This document shows, in pieces, positions 25,814 through 32,245 of a DNA stretch of 37,030 nucleotides (within the stretch, counting starts at the first letter, position 1; every line of letters starts with the position of its first letter). Source of the stretch: Prevotella sp. (lineage in GTDB: Bacteria; Bacteroidota; Bacteroidia; Bacteroidales; Bacteroidaceae); contig JAGAWQ010000002.1 in the NCBI GenBank assembly GCA_017941345.1, positions 1 through 37,030 on the forward strand. The letters are read 5' to 3'. The notes beneath the pieces are model-generated. The model was not told the origin of the DNA and ran no database searches. It saw nothing but the letters and a program-made list of their open reading frames with translations. A program made the translations under genes and the position numbers.

Positions 25814-25872
25814 TAACTTTGCACCCAATTTAATATTTGTTATCTACTTTACGGATTTTTTTCGTAATTTTG
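25814..25872 (+). promoter_or_regulatory. two -7 boxes upstream of the GPx-nitroreductase gene
   Basis: TAACTTTG (25814-25821) and TAATTTTG (25865-25872), both followed by CA, match TAnnTTTG. They lie 118 and 67 bp before the ATG at 25940, suggesting two start sites. Neither has a perfect -33 TTTG at 19-20 bp. Confidence 0.5.
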
Positions 25873-25939
25873 CAATCGGTTGAGTAATATGTTTTGTGAT
25901 ATTTGAGAGAATGTTATAATAGAATAAAAATAGGCGATT

Positions 25940-26986
25940 ATGCAAAGAATGATTTTTAGCCTCATGGCAATGGTTTGTGTGCTGACGCTCTCGGCACAGA
26001 ATGTGTATGATTTCAAGGTGAAGGACGATGTAGGCCAGGAGGTGTCGCTCTCTGACTTCAAGGGCAAGGTGCTGCTGATAGTGAACACCGCCACCCGTTG
26101 TGGATTCACGCCTCAGTATAAGGAACTAGAGGCACTATATGAGAAGTACCGCAGCGAGGGACTGGAGATTCTGGACTTCCCCTGCAACCAGTTCGGACAG
26201 CAGGCTCCAGGCACAATTCAGGAGATTCACCAGTTCTGCTCGGCCAACTTCGACATCCAGTTCCCGCAGTTCGACAAGATTGAGGTAAACGGTGCCAATG
26301 CGCATCCGCTTTACACATGGCTGAAGGCAGGCAACGACATCAAGTGGAACTTTACCAAGTTCCTTGTATCGCGCGACGGACGGGTGCTGAAACGCTATGA
26401 GCCGACGGATAAGATGACCGACATCGAGGCTGACATCTGTTTGGAGGTAAACCCTGTTCTGAGCAGTATTATGGCGCGTCGCTCCATCCGCAAGTACCTT
26501 GACAAGCCTGTGGAGCATGAAAAGCTAGAGGCTGTCGTGAAGTGTGGCATCAATGCTCCAAGCGGCATGAACCGCCAGCCTTGGATTATCCGTGTCGTTG
26601 AGAATCAGAAACTGATTGCCGATGTGACGGAGGTGTTCAAGACAAAGAACCCCGATATGGTGAAGCGTGACAAGGATTTCAAAAACATGTTCCGTAATGC
26701 CCCAAATATCATCTGTATATGTACTCCAGCAAGAGGCGGTGGAGAGCTTGACGCAGGATTGTTAGGCGAGAACATGATGCTGGCTGCACAGTCGTTGGGC
26801 TTGGGAACCTGTTGCCTTGGCGGTCCTGTTCGCTTCATCAAGACAGAGCCAGAAGCCAAGTTCTTCCTTGACAGCCTCGAAATTCCAGAGGACTACCAGT
26901 TGAACTACATCATCGCCATCGGCTATCCTGACGAGCAACCAGAGGCAAAGCCCCGCGATGCAGGCAAGGTAAAGTACATCAAGTGA
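25940..26986 (+). CDS. exported glutathione peroxidase-nitroreductase fusion
   Basis: One frame of 348 residues joins two enzymes. Residues 1-20 are a signal peptide (MVCVLTLSA|QNVYDF). Residues 21-167 are a complete cysteine-type glutathione peroxidase. Its peroxidatic Cys54 is in NTATRCGFTPQY, Cys82 and the catalytic Gln are in FPCNQFGQQ, and Trp136-Asn137 are in KWNFTKF. Such enzymes usually use thioredoxin-like donors. Residues about 172-348 are a nitroreductase-fold flavoprotein (MARRSIRKYLDKPVEHEKLE, APSGMNRQPW, LGENMMLAAQSLGLGTCCLGG). The two parts are joined by about ten residues with no gap, stop or frameshift. The likely role is detoxification of peroxides or electrophiles in the envelope. 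Exporting an FMN enzyme is odd. It stands alone between divergent and convergent neighbours. Confidence 0.88.
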   Translation: MQRMIFSLMAMVCVLTLSAQNVYDFKVKDDVGQEVSLSDFKGKVLLIVNTATRCGFTPQYKELEALYEKYRSEGLEILDFPCNQFGQQAPGTIQEIHQFCSANFDIQFPQFDKIEVNGANAHPLYTWLKAGNDIKWNFTKFLVSRDGRVLKRYEPTDKMTDIEADICLEVNPVLSSIMARRSIRKYLDKPVEHEKLEAVVKCGINAPSGMNRQPWIIRVVENQKLIADVTEVFKTKNPDMVKRDKDFKNMFRNAPNIICICTPARGGGELDAGLLGENMMLAAQSLGLGTCCLGGPVRFIKTEPEAKFFLDSLEIPEDYQLNYIIAIGYPDEQPEAKPRDAGKVKYIK

Positions 26987-27081
26987 CGAACGAAGCAAGA
27001 GCAACGGACATGGCTGATATTATGAACTTCCTTGTTTCCTCACAAAAAGAACATCTGCAACCGCATCGACATGGCTTTGAT

Positions 27082-27165
27082 AACTCATAAGTAGCCCATT
27101 TAAAACTCATAAGTAGTCCATTTAAAACTCATAAGTAGTCCATTTAAAACTCATAAGTAGTCCAT
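27082..27165. repeat. tandem array, 22-bp unit, four copies
   Basis: The unit AACTCATAAGTAGTCCATTT (plus two A) starts at 27082, 27104, 27126 and 27148. The last copy is cut after CCAT. Copies are identical except AGCCC for AGTCC in the first. No spacers differ between copies, so it is not a CRISPR. Confidence 0.95.
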
Positions 27166-27201
27166 AAGCAATAAAGGACTAACTCCAGTTTACCTCTCGT
27201 T

Positions 27202-27255
27202 GTTGTCCCATCGTTGTCCCATTGTTGTCCCATCGTTGTCCCATTGTTGTCCCAT
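27202..27255. repeat. tandem array, 11-bp unit, five copies
   Basis: GTTGTCCCAT recurs at 27202, 27213, 27224, 27235 and 27246 with an 11-bp period. The linking base alternates strictly between C and T, so the higher-order unit is 22 bp, the same as the neighbouring array. Confidence 0.95.
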
Positions 27256-27432
27256 TATATATCGAACAACAATAGTACATCTATCGATTATCAATAGGAC
27301 AAAAATATGAATTAAATATGAATTAGATGCGAGTTGGATTAGAGTTAGATTGGAGATAAATATGAATGGGATAGGAGACGAATATGAGAAGTTCTTTGCA
27401 AGCAAAGCGGCAAAGCCGAGCGGCATTCATTA

Positions 27433-27981
27433 TTATAATAAGAATAAAGCGATGGCGGCACAGGCTTCTGCATCTGCCAATGCATGGTGATGGTTCTGTA
27501 GGTCATATCCGCAGGCAGCAGCAACAGTATGGAGCTGGTGATTAGGCAGAGAATGACCGAACTGTCGGCGAGCAGCTGTCAGGGTATCGTAGAAGCGGTA
27601 GTCGGGATAGTCCATCTGATAGACTCTGAACACGGCTTTCAGACAACCTTCGTCAAAGCGGGCATTGTGAGCCACGAAAGGGATGGTGGCTATCTGGTAT
27701 CTCATGTCATCCAGTTCCTGGTCAGGGAAGAATATGTCAACGATGCGTCCTTCCAACTGTTGCCACACCTTTGAAAACACTGGGGCATCGTCCGTATCGC
27801 TCTGCGTGATACCATGAACCCGCTGACAGAAGTAGCTGTAAAAATTTGGCTCCGGTTGAATCAGACTATAGAACGAGTCAACAATCTGCCCGCCACGAAC
27901 CATGACCACTCCTAATGAGCAGACACTCGACGGATGCTGATTGGCCGTCTCGAAGTCGATGGCGATGAAGTCTCTAATCAT
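27433..27981 (-). CDS. DEDDh-type 3'-5' exonuclease (DnaQ/polymerase III epsilon-like)
   Basis: A 182-residue exonuclease domain. Exo I has Asp9 and Glu11 in FIAIDFETAN; Exo II is FVAHNARFDEGCL; Exo III is HHHALADAEACA with the DEDDh histidine. The protein is exonuclease only, without polymerase-binding or BRCT extensions, so it is a free proofreading or repair nuclease. It meets the GPx fusion gene tail to tail across the repeat region. It lies 87 bp after the tyrosine phosphatase gene and could share its transcript. Confidence 0.9.
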   Translation of the reverse strand: MIRDFIAIDFETANQHPSSVCSLGVVMVRGGQIVDSFYSLIQPEPNFYSYFCQRVHGITQSDTDDAPVFSKVWQQLEGRIVDIFFPDQELDDMRYQIATIPFVAHNARFDEGCLKAVFRVYQMDYPDYRFYDTLTAARRQFGHSLPNHQLHTVAAACGYDLQNHHHALADAEACAAIALFLL

Positions 27982-28068
27982 CTTATCTCGAAATATACTA
28001 TCGTCTGTGTCATACGCTCAATACCACTTGTAGCCGTGCTCCTTGCATTTGCTCCTACTCCTTCATTT

Positions 28069-28761
28069 TCATTCGTAGTTCTCTATTGCTGTTGCTATTA
28101 GTTTCCTGTCTGCCATAAAGCATGTGTATGCGGTCTTTACAAGACTCCAATTCCATGTCAGCAGTCCAACCGCTATACATTTCTTTACGGTGGGCCAGAA
28201 AGCGTTGCGGTTAGTACGCATGTAGTCCTTGATAATCTCTTCATTGCCGACACCGTATGATTTCAGCAAGGCCATGCTGACAATGCCCGTCCTGTCCTTC
28301 CCTGCTGTACAATGGAAGAGTGTACAGATTCCACTCTCGGCATTCTTCCTTAGAGTCGATACCACCTTATCCAACTGGCTCCGGCTGTATTCATCGGTCA
28401 CGATGTCCGTATAGAGTTGCTTGAAGTCTGGTATCATCTCTTTCAGTTTCTCAGGATGCTTACGGAGATTGCGGATGATGGTCATCGGGTCGGAACCCGT
28501 CTCGTGGGTTATACCGATAGCTGCATCTTTCAATAGAGGGATTTGCAGGTATTCCACTCCTTCGGGCAACGGGTCCTGGAACTCTGCCGATTCGATGGGA
28601 GTCCTGAGGTCGATAACGCATTGGATGTTGTACTTCCTACAGAGTCCGGAACATTCATCTGGCGTGAGAATACTGAGTTTGCCACTACGTAAGAATAATC
28701 CTTGGGGGACTACTCCATCCCCCAGTCTACCAAGGTCGCGCAAGTTCAACTCTCTTTTCAT
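28069..28761 (-). CDS. tyrosine/dual-specificity protein phosphatase
   Basis: From the ATG at 28761 the protein has 230 residues and begins with the family's substrate-pocket segment (LNLRDLGRLGDG). It has the P-loop HCTAGKDRTG (Cys151, Arg157) of the Y_phosphatase3 family. Helices follow with DYMRTN. The family dephosphorylates phosphotyrosine or phosphoinositides; bacterial targets are usually unknown. The frame is also open to an ATG at 28836, but the added 25 residues are basic, unlike the family, and lie in a region of gene remnants. The ATG at 28761 overlaps the stop of a short upstream frame (ATGA), so I prefer it. Confidence 0.8.
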   Translation of the reverse strand: MKRELNLRDLGRLGDGVVPQGLFLRSGKLSILTPDECSGLCRKYNIQCVIDLRTPIESAEFQDPLPEGVEYLQIPLLKDAAIGITHETGSDPMTIIRNLRKHPEKLKEMIPDFKQLYTDIVTDEYSRSQLDKVVSTLRKNAESGICTLFHCTAGKDRTGIVSMALLKSYGVGNEEIIKDYMRTNRNAFWPTVKKCIAVGLLTWNWSLVKTAYTCFMADRKLIATAIENYE

Positions 28762-28910
28762 CTGTTGTTCAACACCCAAGCAAAGCCTTTTGCCGTTCTC
28801 TTTTCTGAATCGACGAAATGATTGCCAGGATTCCATTCTAATATCGTATTGTCAATCTGCTCTGTCAATAGCTCGTTCTGCTTGCGGATAGTATTCCCTT
28901 TGGAAGAGCC
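28758..28910 (-). other. orphan 50-codon open frame, possible 3' remnant of a lost gene
   Basis: A minus-strand frame without its own ATG runs from after a TAA to the TGA at 28758-28760. Its end reads EWNPGNHFVDSEKRTAKGF then AWVLNNR. The stop overlaps the phosphatase ATG by ATGA, the usual sign of coupled neighbours. I do not recognise the family. It may be the tail of a gene whose front was deleted when the FKBP gene was cut. Confidence 0.3.
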
Positions 28911-29005
28911 TTAACCCCTTCCTCCTTTGACTTGGCTTCAAGCCAGTCCTTGTTTGCCTGTATATAGAAACCGTCAGCCTGCCCGAATCTTCCAGTGTAT
29001 GACAT
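28865..29005 (-). pseudogene. truncated FKBP-type peptidyl-prolyl isomerase remnant
   Basis: A 46-codon frame starts at an ATG 1 bp after the nitroreductase stop. Its residues about 14-39 (YIQANKDWLEAKSKEEGV, then KALPKGI) match the conserved N-terminal region that precedes the catalytic domain in Bacteroidetes FKBPs. There the next residues would be LYKVL and the isomerase core. Here the frame turns to ILSASRTSY and stops, so the whole catalytic domain is missing. I call it a pseudogene from this family knowledge; no residual catalytic motif is visible downstream on the minus strand. Confidence 0.6.
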
Positions 29006-29006
29006 A

Positions 29007-29504
29007 TCACTTAACGATTTGTTCAATAGCTTTACGGCTCTTGGGCTTGACTTCATCAGCAGCATAGCCCAGAGGAATGACAACGGCAGGCTCTTCATTC
29101 TCAGACAGACCGAACATTTCTTTGCAGAGGTTAGCATCAAAGTTGCATACCCAGCATGTTGCCAAGCCTTGCTCCGTTGCAGCCAGACAAAGGTGTTCCA
29201 CGGCAATGGCAATATCAATGTTGCCATGATGTTTGCCGTCGGCTCTTATCCACTCTTCATCGTGCAGGACAGAGGCAATGATATACATGGGAGCCGTCTT
29301 GAACCAGTCACGGTTATAGCACTGCTGCAACTTTGCTTTCTCGTCCTCATTGCTAACAATGTGGAATCTCCAAGGCTGTTTGTTAACTGCTGAAGGTGCA
29401 AAACGTACACACTCCATGATGTAGTTGAGCTTTTCTTGTTCAACACTTGTAGGCTGATAATTCCTACAACTATACCTCGCTTTAACTAATTCTAGTAAGT
29501 TCAT
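29007..29504 (-). CDS. nitroreductase family protein
   Basis: A 165-residue FMN-dependent oxidoreductase. RYSCRNYQPTSVEQEKL near the start binds the FMN phosphate. FAPSAVNKQPWRF is the usual second motif, and IAVEHLCLAATEQGLATCWV the dimer/flavin helix. VVIPLGYAADEVKPKSRK closes the fold. Substrate is not predictable. It is cytoplasmic (no signal), unlike the nitroreductase half of the fusion at 25940-26986. Its ATG overlaps the thioesterase stop (ATGA). Confidence 0.9.
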   Translation of the reverse strand: MNLLELVKARYSCRNYQPTSVEQEKLNYIMECVRFAPSAVNKQPWRFHIVSNEDEKAKLQQCYNRDWFKTAPMYIIASVLHDEEWIRADGKHHGNIDIAIAVEHLCLAATEQGLATCWVCNFDANLCKEMFGLSENEEPAVVIPLGYAADEVKPKSRKAIEQIVK

Positions 29505-29809
29505 TGTTTAGTATTTTGTGAAGTTATACTTAACTCTATCTTCTTCCCTTCCACCTTTGTCACCTCTGCCATTGCTTTTACAACGTCACCAATCTTAGAG
29601 GGTTTCAGGTGGGAAGATTCTATATGACCGCCAACTGTCGTACAACCATTTGGCAGTTCATCCTTTACAGCAAGCATAGCAGCATTCTCCATCAGCGCCA
29701 TCATCATCGGAGTAGCCAGTACTAGCATGTCACCAGATCCGACCTGAATAGCAGTTGTTGCCTCACTTACCGTCAATTCGCTTGTATGTTTCAATCCGAC
29801 TTCCAACAT
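29501..29809 (-). CDS. FlK-like hotdog thioesterase, C-terminally shortened
   Basis: A 102-residue member of the thioesterase family related to fluoroacetyl-CoA thioesterase. Thr33 (LATP), Glu41 (LMENAAM) and a histidine in GGHIESSH fit the catalytic set. Relatives are about 130-140 residues and end with a strand pair containing GEGTHxR. Here the protein stops after KKIELSITSQNTKQ, so roughly 30 residues, including the last strand, are missing. The stop overlaps the nitroreductase start. It may still fold, or be a decaying gene. Confidence 0.75.
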   Translation of the reverse strand: MLEVGLKHTSELTVSEATTAIQVGSGDMLVLATPMMMALMENAAMLAVKDELPNGCTTVGGHIESSHLKPSKIGDVVKAMAEVTKVEGKKIELSITSQNTKQ

Positions 29810-29837
29810 AATTCATAAAGTATTGTAAAGTTGAGCG

Positions 29838-29845
29838 CAAAAATA
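29838..29845 (-). promoter_or_regulatory. -7 box for the thioesterase-nitroreductase operon
   Basis: TATTTTTG on the minus strand followed by CG, 28 bp before the ATG at 29809. It lies back to back with the DUF4250 promoter. Confidence 0.5.
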
Positions 29846-29867
29846 CGAAAAAACAAGCAAAAATGAG

Positions 29868-29875
29868 TACCTTTG
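29868..29875 (+). promoter_or_regulatory. -7 box for the DUF4250 gene pair
   Basis: TACCTTTG followed by CC, 13 bp before the ATG at 29889. The -33 element is not clear in this A-rich stretch. Confidence 0.5.
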
Positions 29876-29888
29876 CCGAATATTTAAT

Positions 29889-30101
29889 ATGTTTTGTGAA
29901 ATGGATTATCTGCCCAAAGACCCTGCTATACTGGTTTCGAGCGTCAATATGCTTCTGAGGGATGAAGAGTTTGACAGCCTCGAATCACTGTGCTATGCCT
30001 TCAGCAGAGAGCCAAAAGAGATAAAGGACTACCTTTTCAGAAGGGGTTTTGTCTGGAGTGAGCAACAGAAACAATTCCGTCCCGTCGGCTACGACCAATG
30101 A
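29889..30101 (+). CDS. DUF4250 domain protein
   Basis: A 70-residue protein. The pattern LPKDPAILVSSVNMLLRD, then DSLESLCYAF and a closing RRGFVWSEQQKQF, matches DUF4250, a small family without known function. It looks like a compact helical domain, possibly with a winged-helix-like turn. A second ATG at 29901 (MDYLPKDP) is an equally good start. The stop overlaps the next gene by ATGA. Confidence 0.82.
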   Translation: MFCEMDYLPKDPAILVSSVNMLLRDEEFDSLESLCYAFSREPKEIKDYLFRRGFVWSEQQKQFRPVGYDQ

Positions 30102-30367
30102 TTACTAAGGACAGCATAGAGACCGCATATAGCTTTCTGCATCAGAAGCGTAACGTGTATATCCATTCTTCCCTCGACTGGCAGAAGGATGATATAGAGT
30201 ATGCCATTGCGTCCTTTGTCGATGACATGAGCATGGAACTCTATGAGGCCATATCTGATGGCAGGGCTGATTTTCTCAGAGACCACAAGCGATTTGAAGA
30301 GGACATCACTCTGGCTGTCGAGAGACTGGAGAAAAAATGGGGTTTTGTGCTACAAATATGGCACTAA
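30098..30367 (+). CDS. small protein of unknown function paired with DUF4250
   Basis: I do not recognise this 89-residue protein. It is acidic and mostly helical by composition, has no signal peptide or membrane segment, and ends in KKWGFVLQIWH. Its ATG overlaps the DUF4250 stop by four bases, so the two are surely co-translated and may work together. The region YIHSSLDWQKDDIEYAIASF could be a conserved core, which is a guess. Confidence 0.7.
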   Translation: MITKDSIETAYSFLHQKRNVYIHSSLDWQKDDIEYAIASFVDDMSMELYEAISDGRADFLRDHKRFEEDITLAVERLEKKWGFVLQIWH

Positions 30368-30385
30368 TTTACGGCAAAAGTCACA

Positions 30386-30428
30386 CAAAAACGAGGTATG
30401 AAAACAATCTCAATTTTCACACCCCGTT
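30386..30428 (-). terminator. large imperfect hairpin with minus-strand T-run
   Basis: Arms 30390-30404 and about 30413-30428 pair (AACG, GGT, TGAAAA against TTTTCA, ACC, CGTT) with two single mismatches. Reading leftwards the stem is followed by TTTTTG. It lies 155 bp beyond the histidine kinase stop and 20 bp beyond the convergent small gene, so it can end the minus-strand operon. Confidence 0.55.
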
Positions 30429-30438
30429 GGTTATCAGA

Positions 30439-30481
30439 TAGTTACACTTAAAATAAGCGACTAATACTCATCCTCGTTGAA
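30439..30481 (-). repeat. two-block repeat, copy 1
   Basis: Block one, TAGTTAC-A-CTTAAAATAAGC (30439-30458), and block two, AATACTCATCCTCGTTGAA (30463-30481), recur in the same order and orientation at 36101-36152. On the minus strand block two ends a 22-codon frame (30461-30529) terminating FNEDEY-stop. Confidence 0.75.
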
Positions 30482-30583
30482 AACTTGGTTTCCGACGATT
30501 CTATACTGATTTTCAATTACTTGCATCATCCTTAACTATTTTTAGCCAAATAAACCGCACGGTCTGAGGCGGTCAGAGGCGAT

Positions 30584-31528
30584 TCATTGGCAGGTTGGAC
30601 AAACATATTGCTTCCTTAAAGTAAAGTCAAACTGCAGTCCGCCGCCATCAGCTTTCTTAGCACTTATCTGACCGCCATGCAGAAGGATGGCATTCTTGAC
30701 GATGGCCAAGCCGAGGCCTGTGCCGCCCATCTGTCGGCTACGGCCTTTATCGACACGATAGAAACGTTCAAAGATGCGGTGCAGATGTTCTGCTGGGACT
30801 CCTACACCATTGTCGCGGAAGGTGAATGCCCAATGGGAGCCTTGGTCTTCAGCAGAAATCTCTATTGATGCTCCATTACCCGCGTAGTTGATGGCGTTAT
30901 CCATAAGATTGCGAAAAATGCTATATACGAGCGACCAGTTGCCTTGGACGCAGACGTCCTCAGGCAGGCAGTTGTTCAGTCGCATCTGCTTCGTCCCGAC
31001 CACCAGAGCCGTTTCCTCCACAATGTCAGCCATTATCCGCGAGATGTCTATTCGCTCCATCGCCAGCATATCGGGTGCATAGTCCATGCGGTTCAGCGTG
31101 GAGATGTCTTGCAGCAGAGCCGTCAGCCGTCGGGCCTGAGCATTGGTGCGCCGGATGAATTGCTGTTTCGTCTCGGCGGCAATGTCAGGGTTGTCGAGGA
31201 TGGTATCGGTATAGCCGAGGATGCTGGCCACGGGGGTTTTCAGTTCGTGGGCGATGTTCTGCGTCAGTTGGCGCCGCATCTGGTTCTGCTTTTCCATCTG
31301 TTCGCGACTGATGCGCTCGTCCATCCTGTGGGCATAGCGGTAGAGCAGCCAGCCGAGGCAGCACATCACCACGACGGAGAACAAGAGCAGATGCCAGTCG
31401 CTCACCTCGTCGAACGGCTGCAGAAAGTGCTTGTCGTAGTCCTCGAACAGGATGAATATGACGGCATAGACGAGAAATATTCCCATCACACACGCCCACA
31501 TCCGTTTTCCTTCACTCAATTTTTTCAT
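30584..31528 (-). CDS. sensor histidine kinase
   Basis: A 314-residue kinase. It has two membrane helices (about residues 10-28 and 46-64) around a very short external loop, and an H-box NIAHELKTPVASILGYTD (His94). The N-box is NLMDNAINYA, followed by DNGVGVP, FYRVDKGRS and GGTGLGLAIVK. There is no PAS or HAMP domain of normal size. The product ends KQYVCPTCQ, with a CxxC pair beyond the ATPase domain. The ATG at 31528 overlaps the regulator stop (ATGA). The pair lies in a run with TerC, PepSY-like and Na/phosphate cotransporter genes; a PhoR-like role is possible but unproven. Confidence 0.92.
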   Translation of the reverse strand: MKKLSEGKRMWACVMGIFLVYAVIFILFEDYDKHFLQPFDEVSDWHLLLFSVVVMCCLGWLLYRYAHRMDERISREQMEKQNQMRRQLTQNIAHELKTPVASILGYTDTILDNPDIAAETKQQFIRRTNAQARRLTALLQDISTLNRMDYAPDMLAMERIDISRIMADIVEETALVVGTKQMRLNNCLPEDVCVQGNWSLVYSIFRNLMDNAINYAGNGASIEISAEDQGSHWAFTFRDNGVGVPAEHLHRIFERFYRVDKGRSRQMGGTGLGLAIVKNAILLHGGQISAKKADGGGLQFDFTLRKQYVCPTCQ

Positions 31529-32199
31529 TTTCCAAAATAATAGCCGAATCCTTGGCGGGTAAGAATACACGAGGCATAGTTGCCTAACTTTTTGCGCAAC
31601 CGGGTGATGTTGACATCCACCGTGCGCTCGGTCACAATGACATCATCGGGCCATACACGGTCAAGCAGTTCCTGTCGCGAGAACACTTGTCCGCGATGGG
31701 TCAGGAGCAGTGCCAGCAAGTCGAACTCCGTGCGAGTGACTTCTACCTTCGTATTGTCCACAGTAACTGCCTTGCTGATTGTATCAACAACCAATCCTTC
31801 GTATTTAAGGCTCCCCTCCCTTTGGATGGGCATCCTCCTCAGTACGGCATTCACCCTCGCCACCACTTCGCGAACGGAGAACGGCTTTGTCACGTAGTCA
31901 TCAGCACCAAGCCCAAACCCTTGCAGTGTGTCATCCTCCGCGTCCTTAGCCGTAATAAATATGATAGGTATGTGCGTCGTCTTTTCATCCGTCTTTAACC
32001 TCTGAGCCAGTTCGAAGCCCGATAGCCTCGGCATCATTACATCGAGCAACAGCAAGTCATATTGCTCAATCCCTTTGCCAATTGCTTCCTCAGCGGAAAA
32101 GGCCACGTCAGTCCCATACCCCGCCACATTCAGGTTGAATTGCAGAATCTCGCACAAGTCCTGCTCGTCATCAACGATTAGTATCTGTTTCTTCTCCAT
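31525..32199 (-). CDS. OmpR/PhoB family response regulator
   Basis: A 224-residue regulator. The receiver domain has ILIVDDEQ at the N-terminus, phospho-acceptor Asp53 (LLLLDVMMP), FITA and DDYVTKPF. A winged-helix DNA-binding domain follows (RTEFDLLALLLTHRGQVFSRQELLDRVW, VDVNITRLRKKLG). The ATG at 32199 starts the conserved part; an open extension to 32316 is off-family. A -7 box at 32209-32216 leaves almost no leader. Confidence 0.94.
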   Translation of the reverse strand: MEKKQILIVDDEQDLCEILQFNLNVAGYGTDVAFSAEEAIGKGIEQYDLLLLDVMMPRLSGFELAQRLKTDEKTTHIPIIFITAKDAEDDTLQGFGLGADDYVTKPFSVREVVARVNAVLRRMPIQREGSLKYEGLVVDTISKAVTVDNTKVEVTRTEFDLLALLLTHRGQVFSRQELLDRVWPDDVIVTERTVDVNITRLRKKLGNYASCILTRQGFGYYFGK

Positions 32200-32208
32200 A
32201 TCTTGGGG

Positions 32209-32216
32209 CAAAGGTA
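32209..32216 (-). promoter_or_regulatory. -7 box for the response regulator-histidine kinase pair
   Basis: TACCTTTG on the minus strand, followed by CC, ending 9 bp before the ATG at 32199. If used, the message would be nearly leaderless. The -33 region is T-rich without a clear TTTG. Confidence 0.5.
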
Positions 32217-32245
32217 CGAAAAAACAACGAAAAAATGCTGATTTG

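Larger units (their letters stand above)
26987..27432. repeat. repeat-filled convergent intergenic region
   Basis: This 446-bp gap between two gene ends contains a 22-bp array (27082-27165), an 11-bp array (27202-27255) and a degenerate series of AATATGAAT-like units (about 27304-27400). Small inverted repeats lie near 27396-27424 (ctttgc-aa-gcaaag and ggc-aaa-gcc). I see no believable gene in it. Confidence 0.75.

Noticed and set aside
25849..26109. 86-codon minus-strand frame at the 5' end of the GPx fusion gene
   Set aside because: It overlaps the promoter region and the signal-peptide coding part of the real gene, and has no family likeness.
27082..27255. CRISPR array
   Set aside because: Units are directly adjacent without variable spacers, the period is 22 or 11 bp, and no cas gene is present.
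27190..27426. 78-residue minus-strand frame across the tandem array
   Set aside because: Its end is only the translation of the 11-bp repeat (GQQWDN-type words), and the rest reads through the degenerate repeats. No start signal or family likeness.
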